Origin: Herbaspirillum sp. CF444
GTDB lineage: Bacteria; Pseudomonadota; Gammaproteobacteria; Burkholderiales; Burkholderiaceae_D
Reading direction: 5' to 3'
Assembly (NCBI RefSeq): GCF_000282135.1
Contig: NZ_AKJW01000065.1
Span: forward strand, 1-64,000
Length of the DNA: 64,000 nt
Shown: in pieces, positions 47,318-57,942 of the stretch
Layout: each line of letters opens with the position of its first letter
Numbering within the stretch: the first letter of the stretch is position 1
Notes under the pieces: model-generated
Database searches by the model: none
What the model was told of the DNA's origin: nothing
The model's input: the letters and a program-made list of their open reading frames with translations, nothing else
Translations under genes and position numbers: made by a program

Positions 47318-47493
47318 CCCCTAAGTTTACAGGAAGCCGGGACGCAAACTGAATTTTCCGGCGGGGAAAACAAAAAATCGACAAAAAAGCGGCTAAAAAA
47401 GCGGAGCGCGCCAGGCAGAAAAAAGCCCGCTTTCCGGCGACCACAGCAGCAATTTAGCCGGCCTTTAAGTCATCGGCGAGTCCCGGGGCCGCC

Positions 47494-47934
47494 TCAGGCC
47501 GCAGGCATCTTGCGGAAGCCGATGGCGAAACGGTTCCAGGCGTTGATGGTGTTGATCGCCAGAGTCAGGTTGACCAGCTCGGCATCGGTGAACTGGGCGC
47601 GCACCAGGGCGTAATCTTCGTCAGGCGCGCCGGTTTGCGAGATCAGGGTCAGCGATTCGCTCCAGGCCAGCGCGGCGCGTTCGCGTTCGGTGAAGAACGG
47701 GGTTTCGCGCCAGACCGGGACGGCGTAGAGGCGGCGTTCGGTTTCGCCGGCCTTGCGGGCGTCGGCGGTGTGCATGTCGACGCAGAAGGCGCAGCCGTTG
47801 ATCAGCGATACGCGCAGGCGGACCAGTTCCAGCAGGGAGGTTTCGAGGCCGAGTTTGCCGACCACGTTTTCCAGTGCAATCATGCCTTTGAGGACTTCAG
47901 GGGATGCCTTGTAGAAATCGACGCGTTGTTCCAT
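47494..47934 (-). CDS. carboxymuconolactone decarboxylase/AhpD-family protein
   Basis: 146 aa. The redox motif C-x2-C-x3-H is complete (NGCAFCVDMHTADARKAGE, near residues 47-65), as in AhpD-like alkylhydroperoxidases. VRLRVSLIN precedes it; LAINTINAWNRFAIGFRK closes the protein. ATG 47934 has GAAGGAGC upstream. It diverges from the MocR gene at 48146, which may regulate it. Antioxidant function is likely but not proven by sequence. Confidence 0.9.
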   Translation of the reverse strand: MEQRVDFYKASPEVLKGMIALENVVGKLGLETSLLELVRLRVSLINGCAFCVDMHTADARKAGETERRLYAVPVWRETPFFTERERAALAWSESLTLISQTGAPDEDYALVRAQFTDAELVNLTLAINTINAWNRFAIGFRKMPAA

Positions 47935-48145
47935 GGTAATGCTCCTTCAGAGTGAGTAAAAAAAGTCATGTGGCGTCGGCATCTCAGTTGCTTGGAGTGC
48001 TTGTTTTGCTTGGCCAGTGACGTCATCTTAAGGAGTCCAATACCCTGCGCAGATAACCAATTCTCCGAAAAATGAGGAGACCACTTCCGGCGCTGCGGCT
48101 AAAATCGCGGTGACAACAACAAGCATAGCGAACACCGGAAGCTCC

Positions 48146-49594
48146 ATGGAATTGCACATCGTCATCGAAGGAAACAAAGACCTGGCCGGGCAGGTGTACC
48201 GCCAGTTGCGCGACGCCATCCTGACCGGCCGCCTGGCGCCGGGAGAACAGGTGCCGCCGTCGCGGCTGCTGGCGACGCAACTGGGCCTGTCGCGCAAAAC
48301 GGTCTCGGAAGCCTACAGCCGCCTGACGCTGGACAAGCTGCTGGTCGGCCGGATCGGCAGCGGCACCTTCGTCAATACGCCGGCGGAGGCCAAACCCAAG
48401 ACCAGGCGTTTTGAAAGCCAGGACCTCGCGGCCGGCAAGCTCATCGCGCACTGGCTCGATCAGTCGTTTCCGCTGTTGATGCGGCACGTCGGCCCGGAAA
48501 CGCGCTCGCAATATGATTTCATGGGCGGCATCCCGGTGCGCCGGCAATTCCCGCAGGAAGAATGGCGCCAATGCGTGCTGTACGGTTTACGCCAGATCAG
48601 CGAATCGCGCGGATTTTATGCAGAGACCGAAGGCCTGCCGGCGCTGCGCGAAGCGATCGCGCGCCACGTATCGTTTTCACGCGGAGTGCAATGTACGGCC
48701 GCCGACGTGCTGGTGACTAACGGCGCGCAGCAGGCGCTGGACCTGATTGCGCGCGTGCTGGTGGAGCCGGGCAGCGTGACGGCGGTGGAAGATCCCGGCT
48801 ATCCGCCGGCGCGCATGCTGTTCTCTGCGCAAGGCGCCAAGGTGGTGGGCATTCCGGTGGACAGCGAGGGTATGCAGGTCGACCTGATTCCGGATGGGAC
48901 GCGCCTGATCTACGTAACGCCGGCGCACCAGTTTCCGCTCGGCATGCCGATGAGCCCGGCGCGCCGCACGGCCTTGCTGGCGCGCGCGCGTGAATTGCGC
49001 GCCATTGTCATTGAAGACGACTACGACAGCGAGTTCCGCTACGAAGGGCGGCCCATGGATTCACTGCAGAGCATGGACCAGGACGGGCTGGTGGCGTTTG
49101 TCGGCACGTTCTCCAAATCCATGAATCCGGAATTGCGGGTAGGCTACGTGATCGCGCCGCCGGCCATCCTGCGCGCGATGACCGTGGTCAAGGGCTTGTC
49201 GGACTGGCATACGCCGACCATGACCCAGTGGGCGATGGCCAAGTTCATCGATGAGGGCTATCTGCAAAAGCACATCCGCCGCTGCCACGGCATTTACGTC
49301 GCGCGACGCGAAAAGCTGCATGCCGCACTCAACGGCCATCTCAAGCCGTGGATGCGCGCGGTGCCGACCACCGCCGGTTTCCATCTGGCGGCGGAGCTGA
49401 CGGCCGAGGTCGACATGGTGCAACTGCTGCGACTGGCGCGCAGGGTGGATGTGGCGCTGTACACACTGGACGAGTTCTACTATCGGATCGAGCCGCAGCC
49501 GGCGCTGTTCTTCGGCTATGGCGCCATCGAGTCGCTCGACATCGAAGTTGCACTGGGGAGGGTGGCGACGATTCTGAACGAGCTGACTTCTTAG
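48146..49594 (+). CDS. MocR-type regulator (GntR helix-turn-helix plus aminotransferase domain)
   Basis: 482 aa. Residues 10-75 are a GntR winged helix (RQLRDAILTGRLAPGEQVPP, then SRKTVSEAYSRL). From about 110 to the end is a class-I aminotransferase-like domain with the PLP lysine in FVGTFSKSMNPELRVGY near residue 330 and DDYDSEFRY near 292. It is a sensor-regulator rather than an enzyme in this family. It diverges from the AhpD-like gene. ATG 48146 is chosen; the frame is open 12 codons upstream. Confidence 0.92.
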   Translation: MELHIVIEGNKDLAGQVYRQLRDAILTGRLAPGEQVPPSRLLATQLGLSRKTVSEAYSRLTLDKLLVGRIGSGTFVNTPAEAKPKTRRFESQDLAAGKLIAHWLDQSFPLLMRHVGPETRSQYDFMGGIPVRRQFPQEEWRQCVLYGLRQISESRGFYAETEGLPALREAIARHVSFSRGVQCTAADVLVTNGAQQALDLIARVLVEPGSVTAVEDPGYPPARMLFSAQGAKVVGIPVDSEGMQVDLIPDGTRLIYVTPAHQFPLGMPMSPARRTALLARARELRAIVIEDDYDSEFRYEGRPMDSLQSMDQDGLVAFVGTFSKSMNPELRVGYVIAPPAILRAMTVVKGLSDWHTPTMTQWAMAKFIDEGYLQKHIRRCHGIYVARREKLHAALNGHLKPWMRAVPTTAGFHLAAELTAEVDMVQLLRLARRVDVALYTLDEFYYRIEPQPALFFGYGAIESLDIEVALGRVATILNELTS

Positions 49595-49605
49595 GGCCGC
49601 CTCGA

Positions 49606-50016
49606 TTAAGCAACTTCAATCATCGGATAGAAATCCCGATCTTCGCGCTTCATGCGCTCAAACAGGATCTTCAATACGCGATTCGCCTCGGCGCGGAATC
49701 CTTCCGGATTGGCGATCAGATGGCCGGCATCATTCCATTTGCGCGCAAATTCACTATAAGTCTCGGCAATATGCGTCATCTCGTGCTGATACTGCTTGCC
49801 CAGCATCGCCAGGCGCGGGTTGTTGGCTTCCTGCAGGGCGGGGTAGAGGAATTTGTCTTCGATGGACAGATGCAGCTTGATGACCGAGCTCATCTTGATC
49901 ACAAGGGCCGCGATATCGGCGGCGTTCCGGGCGATCCCTTCATGGGACAGCTCCTTGAGTGTGCGGATGCTGTCGAAGATGGCGATATGCTGGTGTTTGT
50001 ATTTGTCGATGTTCAT
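49606..50016 (-). CDS. hemerythrin-domain protein
   Basis: 136 aa from ATG 50016; the frame stays open upstream but without a better start. The di-iron ligand pattern is visible: KHQHIAIFD near residue 7, KLHLSIEDKFLYP near 48, and YQHEMTHIAE near 75. It lies 110 bp after hmp on the same strand and is probably co-transcribed. In NO-responsive loci such proteins bind or sense NO or oxygen, or help repair iron centres. Confidence 0.88.
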   Translation of the reverse strand: MNIDKYKHQHIAIFDSIRTLKELSHEGIARNAADIAALVIKMSSVIKLHLSIEDKFLYPALQEANNPRLAMLGKQYQHEMTHIAETYSEFARKWNDAGHLIANPEGFRAEANRVLKILFERMKREDRDFYPMIEVA

Positions 50017-50126
50017 GGAAATGCTCGCTTGGGTCTGAAATGTGACGGAAAAAACGCCGGACCACGCTGATGCATGATGTCGCCCGATCCGGCGCAAAAC
50101 TCACGATGCTGTCGGGACGACTTCCA

Positions 50127-51308
50127 TCAATCCAGCGACGAAGCCGGACCGAAGAACTCGTAACGGCTTTGCGCCGCCGGCACGCCGAGGTCCTGCAGGT
50201 GGCGCTTGACGGCTTTCATGAAGGACTTGGGACCGACGAAATAAGCGTCCACGTCCATCGATGCCGGCAGCCAGTTGCCGAGTTTGTCGCGATCGATATA
50301 GCCGGTCGCATGCGGCGCCGGGTCCTGTTCGCGCGGCTGCTCGTAGCAGAAGTAGTGCTGCAGCTGCGGATGCGCTTGCGCCAGATCGGCGATCTTCTTG
50401 CCGAAGGCATGTACGCCGCCGTGGCGCGCGGCATGGATGAACACCACCGGACGCCCGGTCGGCAGCGCCGCATCCAGCATCGCCAGCATCGGCGTGATCC
50501 CGACGCCGCCGCTGATCAGCACCAGCGGCTTGTCGCTGGCGGTCAGCGTGAACTCGCCGGAAGGCGGCATCAGGTCGATGGTCTTGCCGACCGTCATGCG
50601 GTCGTGCAGATAGTTGGATACCTTGCCGTTCGGCTCGCGCTTGACGCTGATGCGGTACATCTTGCTGTTGGGCGCGGCCGACAGCGAATATTGGCGGCGC
50701 ATTTCTTCGCCGTCGACATCGACGCGCAGGCCGATGTACTGGCCCGGCAGGTAGGACAGGATCGCCTTGCCGTCTTCCGGCGCGAAATAGAAGGAGGTGA
50801 TTTCGTCGCTTTCCTCGACCCGGCGCACCACCACGAACTTGCGCATGCCGCGCCAGCCGCCGTCGGCGATTTCCCTGGCGGCGTAGATGCCTTCTTCGGC
50901 GCCGATCAGGATGCCGGCCAGTTGCTGATACGCTGCGCTCCAGGCTTCGATGACCTGGTCGGTGGCGATCTCGGCGCCCAGCACTTCACGGATGGCGCGC
51001 AGCAGGCAGTCGCCGACCATCGGATAATGCTCCGGCAGGATCTGCAGGGCAACGTGCTTGTTGACGATGGTGCTGACCAGGCCGCCGAGCTGCTCCAACT
51101 GGTCGATATGACGCGCATACATCAGCACGCCGTTGGCCAGCGCGCGTTGCTGGTCGCCGCTGCCTTGGTGGGCTTTGTTGAAGTAGGGGATGACTTGCGG
51201 ATAATCGCGCATCAGCATTTTGTAGAAATGCGTGGTCAGCGCTTCGCCGCCGCTTTCCAGCAGAGGAACGGTGGATTTAACGATGGCGCGGTGAGCGTCG
51301 GATAGCAT
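50127..51308 (-). CDS. hmp: flavohemoprotein, nitric oxide dioxygenase
   Basis: 393 aa. Converts NO and O2 to nitrate with NAD(P)H. Globin domain (1-140) has the proximal-His region STIVNKHVALQILPEHYP near residue 79. FAD domain (about 150-255) has YLPGQYIGLRV and RRQYSLSAAP. NAD domain has GGVGITPMLAML near 266 and ends YEFFGPAS. The start at 51308 is divergent from norR. A sigma-54 promoter lies 90 bp upstream. Confidence 0.97.
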   Translation of the reverse strand: MLSDAHRAIVKSTVPLLESGGEALTTHFYKMLMRDYPQVIPYFNKAHQGSGDQQRALANGVLMYARHIDQLEQLGGLVSTIVNKHVALQILPEHYPMVGDCLLRAIREVLGAEIATDQVIEAWSAAYQQLAGILIGAEEGIYAAREIADGGWRGMRKFVVVRRVEESDEITSFYFAPEDGKAILSYLPGQYIGLRVDVDGEEMRRQYSLSAAPNSKMYRISVKREPNGKVSNYLHDRMTVGKTIDLMPPSGEFTLTASDKPLVLISGGVGITPMLAMLDAALPTGRPVVFIHAARHGGVHAFGKKIADLAQAHPQLQHYFCYEQPREQDPAPHATGYIDRDKLGNWLPASMDVDAYFVGPKSFMKAVKRHLQDLGVPAAQSRYEFFGPASSLD

Positions 51309-51398
51309 GGAGGGCCTCTTTCAAGTGGGTTAGTCCGGAGAAAATCGGGAAAAACATCGAAATGTCGCTGCAAAAAATCATTTCGTCCCTGTTCTCTA

Positions 51399-51414
51399 TA
51401 CAATCTCCATGCCA
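51399..51414 (-). promoter_or_regulatory. sigma-54 promoter for hmp
   Basis: Read on the minus strand the sequence is TGGCATGGAGATTGTA. It matches the -24/-12 consensus TGGCAYR-N4-TTGCW at all but one position (C to T in the -12 element), with exact spacing. It lies 90 bp before the hmp ATG and about 45-70 bp from the NorR sites. Confidence 0.8.
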
Positions 51415-51456
51415 GTATAAAAATCCTTTACAATCAGTTGCTTAGAAATTTGACGA

Positions 51457-51482
51457 GTCAAATTGACCCGAGTCAAATCGAC
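51457..51482. promoter_or_regulatory. two NorR-type enhancer sites
   Basis: GTCAAATTGAC (51457-51467) and GTCAAATCGAC (51472-51482) both fit the NorR half-palindrome GT-N7-AC and are 15 bp apart. They lie upstream of the sigma-54 promoter of hmp and just before the norR start, allowing NO-dependent activation of hmp and possibly autocontrol of norR. Confidence 0.75.
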
Positions 51483-51497
51483 ACGAAAAGAGTAAAA

Positions 51498-53057
<1,560 letters not shown>

Positions 53058-53076
53058 TCCAACCGGACGTATAACC

Positions 53077-53155
53077 GTCGTCCCAGCGCACGCTGGGACC
53101 CAGTGTCGTTATGACCGTCTTTACGACGCTGGGTCCCGACTTTCGTCAGGACGAC
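53077..53155 (+). repeat. 79-bp nested-palindrome repeat, copy 3
   Basis: Between the convergent norR and chemoreceptor genes. Same ends (GTCGTCC, GGACGAC) and same internal hairpins (CCCAGCG-CA-CGCTGGG; ACCCAGTGTCGT with ACGACGCTGGGT) as the copy at 44425. The two are nearly identical outside the central loop. Confidence 0.9.
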
Positions 53156-53173
53156 AGCTTCGGTTTCTTCGAC

Positions 53174-54907
53174 TTAAAACTGCTCCCACGAGCCGCTGTC
53201 ATCAGCAGCCGGGGCGGTAGTCGCAATCGCTTTCCTGGCCGATGAAGCCGCCGGTGCTGAGGATTTGGCCGGCAACGGCGCCGGTTTCGGTGTGATGTTG
53301 ACGGTGCGTTTTGGTGCGGGAGCGACATGCGCGTGGCTTTGTGGCTGCGCCAGCGCATGGCGATCCAGCTTGAATACGCTGACGGTCTGCGACAGGTTGC
53401 TTGCCTGTTCCTGCAACGATTGTGCTGCGGCAGCGGCTTCTTCCACCAGCGCAGCGTTCTGCTGCGTCACTTCATCCATCTGGGTAATCGCACGGTTGAT
53501 TTCATCGAGGCCGACGCTTTGCTCCTGGCTGGCGGCGGTGATTTCGCCGACGATGTCGGTGACGCGCTTGACGCTGCTGACGACCTCATCCATGGTCGAT
53601 CCGGCCTGTTCGACCAGCTTGCTGCCGACGTCGACCTTGGCGACGGAGTCGTCGATCAGGGTCTTGATTTCTTTCGCGGCGGCGGAAGAGCGTTGCGCCA
53701 GGCTGCGCACTTCGGAGGCGACCACGGCAAAGCCGCGGCCTTGCTCGCCGGCGCGTGCCGCTTCCACGGCGGCGTTGAGCGCAAGGATATTGGTCTGGAA
53801 GGCAATGCCGTCGATGACGCTGATGATGTCGACGATCTTGCGCGAGGATTCGTTGATGGAGCCCATGGTGTCGACCACCTGACCGACCACGTTGCCGCCC
53901 TGGATCGCGACTGCCGAGGCCGATACCGCCAGCTGGTTGGCCTGGCGCGCGTTGTCGGCGTTCTGCTTGACGGTCGAGGTCAGCTCTTCCATGGCCGAGG
54001 CGGTTTCTTCCAGCGAGCCGGCCTGCTGCTCGGTGCGCGAGGACAGGTCCATGTTGCCGGTGGCGATTTCGCTCGATGCGGTCGAGATGGTATCGGTGCC
54101 GGTGCGCACGTTGCTGACGATGCGCAGCAGGTTGTCGTTCATCAGCTTGAGCGCGCCCAGCAACTGGCCGGTTTCGTCATTGCTGTTTTGCCGGATGTCC
54201 GCGGTCAGGTCGCCGTCGGCCACCTGGCGGGCAACCTTGACCGCTTCTCCCAGCGGCTGCGAGATAAGGCGGGCGATCCAGATCGCCAGCGCCAATGCCG
54301 CTGCCACGCAGACCGCCAGCATGCCGATGATCCATATGCGCGCGCTGGCGTAGGTTTCGTCGGCAGTCTTGCTGGACTTTTCGGAACCGTTGTCGTTGAC
54401 GTCGACCAGCTTGTCGACTAGTTCAACCATCTGGCGATAATTTTTGGTGGAGTCGCCCTTGAACAGGGCGCGCGCTTCCTGGTCCTTGTTCTGGCGGGAC
54501 AGGGCGATGATCTTGGGATGCTCGCCGACGAAAATGTCGATGGCTTTGACGACATCCGGATAAATGGCGCGTTCCTCCGGCTCGGTGATCTGTCCTTCGT
54601 ATTTTTTGCGTAGTGCAAGCAGCGTATCGATTTGTTTGTTGACGTTTTGCTCGATGTCGTCGAACTCCTTGGGATCCGAAGCCATGATGTGCTGCTGCTC
54701 GAAGCTGCGTATGCGGGCTGCGGTGAATTTCAGTTGCGCCAGTGTGCGTATGGTCGGCAGCCAGTTGGTCGAAATGTCGGTGGAAGCCGTGTTGACCTTG
54801 TCCAGCTGGACGATGGCGAAGACACCGAGGCCAAGCACAAGCACGATCACAGATAGAAAAGTTGCGATCAGTTTGGTGGCGATTTTCAAGTTATAAAACC
54901 ATTTCAT
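53174..54907 (-). CDS. methyl-accepting chemotaxis protein with docking pentapeptide
   Basis: 577 aa from ATG 54907, which follows GAGGAGAGAATA; a longer frame to 55108 has no such site. TM1 is about residues 12-32. A four-helix-bundle ligand domain (Tar-like, with [20 protein letters not shown]) runs to about 185, then TM2 (190-210), HAMP and the signalling domain tip ([19 protein letters not shown]). It ends SGSWEQF, which looks like a CheR/CheB docking tail (NWETF-like). A Pro/Ala-rich tether precedes this. The ligand is unknown. Confidence 0.94.
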   Translation of the reverse strand: MKWFYNLKIATKLIATFLSVIVLVLGLGVFAIVQLDKVNTASTDISTNWLPTIRTLAQLKFTAARIRSFEQQHIMASDPKEFDDIEQNVNKQIDTLLALRKKYEGQITEPEERAIYPDVVKAIDIFVGEHPKIIALSRQNKDQEARALFKGDSTKNYRQMVELVDKLVDVNDNGSEKSSKTADETYASARIWIIGMLAVCVAAALALAIWIARLISQPLGEAVKVARQVADGDLTADIRQNSNDETGQLLGALKLMNDNLLRIVSNVRTGTDTISTASSEIATGNMDLSSRTEQQAGSLEETASAMEELTSTVKQNADNARQANQLAVSASAVAIQGGNVVGQVVDTMGSINESSRKIVDIISVIDGIAFQTNILALNAAVEAARAGEQGRGFAVVASEVRSLAQRSSAAAKEIKTLIDDSVAKVDVGSKLVEQAGSTMDEVVSSVKRVTDIVGEITAASQEQSVGLDEINRAITQMDEVTQQNAALVEEAAAAAQSLQEQASNLSQTVSVFKLDRHALAQPQSHAHVAPAPKRTVNITPKPAPLPAKSSAPAASSARKAIATTAPAADDSGSWEQF

Positions 54908-54941
54908 TATTCTCTCCTCGGTGGATGAATCGCCGGCGCCG

Positions 54942-54967
54942 ACACGCATACCTATAAGTATGCGTGT
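54942..54967. promoter_or_regulatory. perfect 10-bp inverted repeat upstream of the chemoreceptor
   Basis: ACACGCATAC (54942-54951) and GTATGCGTGT (54958-54967) with a 6-nt spacer CTATAA. The element lies 35-60 bp before the chemoreceptor start, a typical place for a repressor operator or a 5'-UTR hairpin. No candidate protein is adjacent. Confidence 0.55.
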
Positions 54968-55130
54968 ACATAGAATTGCATAAAAAATAACTTTTCTCAA
55001 ACAAAACCGGTTATTTCTTGTAAATTTTTTGATAATTTTTACCTTGCAATTTCGTGTTGTTTCGCAGGTGGCACGTCCGTTGCTTAAAGCTGACGGATCG
55101 TCAGTCACCCGTCAGAAAAGGATAGATGCC

Positions 55131-55646
55131 ATGCCGCAGAAATCAGACTTTCCCGAACAAGGCCTGAGACCTACACAGGACCAGATCCGCCGCCATTTGC
55201 GGCGTTCGAACGAGGTCGCCAAACGCGCCGTGAGCATCGGCCACCATCCCTTCGGCGCCATCCTGGTCGGGCCCGATCAGGAGACCGTGCTCATGGAGCA
55301 ATGCAATGTCGACACCGTTAATCATGCCGAGGCCGTGCTGGCGCGCACGGCGGCATTGAACTATTCGCCGGAATATTTATGGAGCTGCACCTTGTACACC
55401 TCGGTCGAGCCCTGCTGCATGTGCGCCGGCACGGCCTATTGGGCCAACATCGGCCGCGTGGTGTATGGCATGACCGAGCGTCAGTTGCTCGACGTGACCG
55501 GCGCGCACAAGGAGAACCCGACCATGAGCGTGGATGCGCGCTATGTGTTCGATCACTGCCAGAAGCCGGTCGAGCTGATCGGGCCGATGCCGGACATGGT
55601 GGATGAAATCGTGGAGTTGCAGCGCAGCTTCTGGGCGTCGCGTTAA
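55131..55646 (+). CDS. nucleoside/cytidine deaminase-like hydrolase
   Basis: 171 aa. The zinc-deaminase motifs are complete: NHAEAVLARTA near residue 64 (His plus catalytic Glu) and SVEPCCMCAGTAYWANIGRV near 91 (two Cys). The fold suits a guanine/nucleoside deaminase of the CMP/dCMP family rather than tRNA-specific TadA. ATG 55131 is chosen because the upstream extension lies in an AT-rich promoter-like region. The substrate is unproven. It converges with the DeoR gene. Confidence 0.88.
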   Translation: MPQKSDFPEQGLRPTQDQIRRHLRRSNEVAKRAVSIGHHPFGAILVGPDQETVLMEQCNVDTVNHAEAVLARTAALNYSPEYLWSCTLYTSVEPCCMCAGTAYWANIGRVVYGMTERQLLDVTGAHKENPTMSVDARYVFDHCQKPVELIGPMPDMVDEIVELQRSFWASR

Positions 55647-55683
55647 GAATCTGCAACGAGAGGCTAAAACTTCCCGAGCGGGT

Positions 55684-56439
55684 TCAAGCCAGCGTGATGT
55701 CGATGCCTTGCGCCTGATACGGCACAATCAGCTCCGATGCCGTATCCCGATTGACGACGATGCGGCCGACTTCGGCCAGCGGGACGATTTCGAACGGCGA
55801 GGTGGTTTCCAGCTTGTCCGGCGAGGCCAGCACCACGGTTTCGGCCGCGGCGCGGCTGAAGGCGCGCTTGATGGCGGCTTCTTCGAAATCCAGCGAAGTG
55901 ATGCCGGTGCGCGGGTGCAGGCTGCACACGCCCATGAAGTATTGATCGGCGCGCACTTTGGCGATTTCTTCGATGGTGCCGCTGCCCATCGCCACCACAG
56001 AATGCTTGAACAGTCTGCCGCCGATGATGATCACCTCGATGTGCGCATGGGTGGACAGCTCGACCGCAATCGACGGGCTGTGCGTGACGACGGTGGCGTG
56101 CAGATCGGGAGCAAGATGGCGCGCCAGTTGCACGCAGGTCGTGCCGCCGTCGATGAACACCACCTGGCCGGGCTGGATCAGGGCCGCCGCCGCGCGGCCG
56201 ATGTCGGCCTTGGCGCCGGGTTCGATGTTCTGCCGGTTGGCGAACATCACCAGCGGCGGCGTGATCGGCAGGGCGCCGCCATGCACGCGCCGCAATAAGC
56301 CTTCTTTTGCCAGTTCACGCAAATCCCTCCTGATGGTGTCCTCGGACACCTCCAGTTGCTCGCTCACCGGTTTGGCGACGATGCGCCCGTCCTGGCTCAG
56401 GAGGTCGAGCAGATGTTTTTTCCGTTGGCTGGTCAGCAT
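55684..56439 (-). CDS. DeoR-family transcriptional repressor
   Basis: 251 aa from ATG 56439; an upstream in-frame extension is unlikely. The N-terminal helix-turn-helix is typical (VSEQLEVSEDTIRRDLRELA, followed by KEGLLRRVHGGAL). The C-terminal DeoR sensor domain has DGGTTCVQLARHL near 96 and AGLA-type LDFEEAAIKRAF near 183. It probably responds to a phosphorylated sugar. It diverges from the Nudix gene across an operator-like array (56491-56570). Confidence 0.92.
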   Translation of the reverse strand: MLTSQRKKHLLDLLSQDGRIVAKPVSEQLEVSEDTIRRDLRELAKEGLLRRVHGGALPITPPLVMFANRQNIEPGAKADIGRAAAALIQPGQVVFIDGGTTCVQLARHLAPDLHATVVTHSPSIAVELSTHAHIEVIIIGGRLFKHSVVAMGSGTIEEIAKVRADQYFMGVCSLHPRTGITSLDFEEAAIKRAFSRAAAETVVLASPDKLETTSPFEIVPLAEVGRIVVNRDTASELIVPYQAQGIDITLA

Positions 56440-56490
56440 GGATTTTTCCGATGAACAAGAGGCGTCAGTGTACAAGCAGCGAACAAGATT

Positions 56491-56570
56491 GCGTGCAGGT
56501 TCGTGCAATACCGTGAATATTTTCATGAATTATTGCACGAATATTCTTGATATTTCACGATATTGCATGA
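56491..56570. promoter_or_regulatory. array of 10-bp phased half-sites, probable DeoR-type operator
   Basis: Consecutive 10-bp units: GCGTGCAGGT, TCGTGCAATA, CCGTGAATAT, then (after TTTCATGAAT) TATTGCACGA, ATATTCTTGA, TATTTCACGA, TATTGCATGA. The first three read as reverse complements of the later ones; TCGTGCAATA (56501-56510) is exactly inverted as TATTGCACGA (56531-56540). It lies in the divergent gap between deoR and the Nudix gene. Confidence 0.7.
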
Positions 56571-56639
56571 TAATTTAAATAAAGCAGGCATGTTCACGCA
56601 AGGCCTGCGTTCACGTATTCACTGCACAGGAGCAAACAG

Positions 56640-57230
56640 ATGGAAAACGAGCGCGTCCGCATCCGCAATGTCGAGGTCTTGTCCGACGATTGGTATCTGC
56701 TGAAAAAAACCACCTTCGACTATCGCCGCGCCGACGGCGTCTGGCAGACCCTCAACCGCGAAACCTACGACCGCGGCAACGGCGCCACCATCCTGTTGTA
56801 CAACCTGCACAAGCGCACCGTGATCCTGATCCGGCAATTCCGTTTTCCGACGTATCGCGACGGCCATGACGGCTTCCTGGTCGAAACGCCGGCGGGGCTG
56901 CTGGACAACGCCAGCCCGGAACAACGCATCCGTGAAGAAGTGGAGGAAGAAACCGGCTACCGCGTCGGCGACGTGCGCAAGGTCTTTGAAGTGTTCATGA
57001 GTCCCGGTTCGGTGACCGAGAAGCTGCATTTCTTTGTCGGCGAATATGCCGGCGGCGACCGCGCGGGCGAGGGCGGCGGCAATATCGCGGAGGGCGAGGA
57101 TATCGAAGTGATGGAGGTGCCGATCCAGCAAGCGCTGATGATGATCGCCGAGGGGGAGATCGCGGACGGCAAGACCATCATGCTGCTGCAGTATGCACAA
57201 TTGCATTTGTTCGGCGCAGGGCCGAATTGA
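56640..57230 (+). CDS. nudK: Nudix hydrolase, GDP-mannose pyrophosphatase-like
   Basis: 196 aa. Nudix box [23 protein letters not shown] (in segments, about residues 84-106) matches the NudK subgroup; the usual Arg before the Glu is replaced by Glu. [10 protein letters not shown] and the C-terminal acidic region [10 protein letters not shown] support this. NudK-type enzymes hydrolyse GDP-mannose and related nucleotide sugars. AGGAGC lies eight bases before the ATG. It diverges from the DeoR gene and may be its target. Confidence 0.85.
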   Translation: MENERVRIRNVEVLSDDWYLLKKTTFDYRRADGVWQTLNRETYDRGNGATILLYNLHKRTVILIRQFRFPTYRDGHDGFLVETPAGLLDNASPEQRIREEVEEETGYRVGDVRKVFEVFMSPGSVTEKLHFFVGEYAGGDRAGEGGGNIAEGEDIEVMEVPIQQALMMIAEGEIADGKTIMLLQYAQLHLFGAGPN

Positions 57231-57396
57231 CAGGACACGGCGAAGGCAAATGACGATCCAAAGAAGAACGTCATTTCAATTAATCCATTTGCAACAATTG
57301 ATTTATAACAAGAAGAAAGCAGAAATCACCCTGAAAATGGCGCTGGTGGCGACTCTTTACACTATCAGGGATTGTGCGGCGATGCTTCGTGAATTA

Positions 57397-57415
57397 GAAT
57401 GATAAGCATTCTTAT
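57397..57415. promoter_or_regulatory. Fur-box-like site before the FecI-type sigma gene
   Basis: GAATGATAAGCATTCTTAT resembles the ferric-uptake-regulator consensus GATAATGATAATCATTATC in its central AATGATAA-N-CATT core. It lies about 20 bp before the sigma-factor start, in an AT-rich gap. It predicts repression by iron. Confidence 0.6.
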
Positions 57416-57432
57416 TAAACTAAATTCCCGCC

Positions 57433-57942
57433 GTGGCCCAAACCGCGCTTCAGCACGACATGCACACGTTTTACAGCAGCCATCACGGCTGGCTGTTCGG
57501 CTGGCTGCGCAAAAAGCTGGGCTGTTCGGACAATGCGGCGGATTTGGCCCAGGATACTTTCTTGCGGATCATCGCCTCGCGCGATGCATTGATCGGGATG
57601 CAGGAGCCGCGCGCCTATCTGACCACCACGGCAAAACGCCTGATGCTCGATCGCGCACGCCGGCAACTGATCGAGCAAGCTTATCTGGCGGAACTGGCCA
57701 GCGCGGCAGAGACCGTCGGCAGCTATCCCGATCCGGCGGAGATCCTGCTTGCCGTCGAAGCGCTGGAGCAGATCAGTTACGCCTTGCAGGTCGTCTCCGA
57801 CAACGCGCGCAACGCTTTCCTGCTGCATTACCTTGACGGTCGGACGCATGCGCAAGTCGCAGCCCGGCTCGGCGTATCGATGCGCATGGTGCAGAAATAT
57901 CTGGTGCAGGCGCTGGTCAAATGCCGGCTTGCGCAAGCATGA
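57433..57942 (+). CDS. fecI: ECF sigma factor, FecI type
   Basis: 169 aa with a GTG start at 57433 (ATG 57460 is an alternative). Region 2 holds CSDNAADLAQDTFLRIIASR and EPRAYLTTTAKRLMLDRARRQ (about residues 31-80); region 4 has LDGRTHAQVAARLGVSMRMVQKYL. This set is typical of FecI-like factors. It overlaps fecR (ATGA) and sits downstream of a Fur-like box. Its main target is probably the TonB receptor gene at 59152. Confidence 0.92.
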   Translation: MAQTALQHDMHTFYSSHHGWLFGWLRKKLGCSDNAADLAQDTFLRIIASRDALIGMQEPRAYLTTTAKRLMLDRARRQLIEQAYLAELASAAETVGSYPDPAEILLAVEALEQISYALQVVSDNARNAFLLHYLDGRTHAQVAARLGVSMRMVQKYLVQALVKCRLAQA

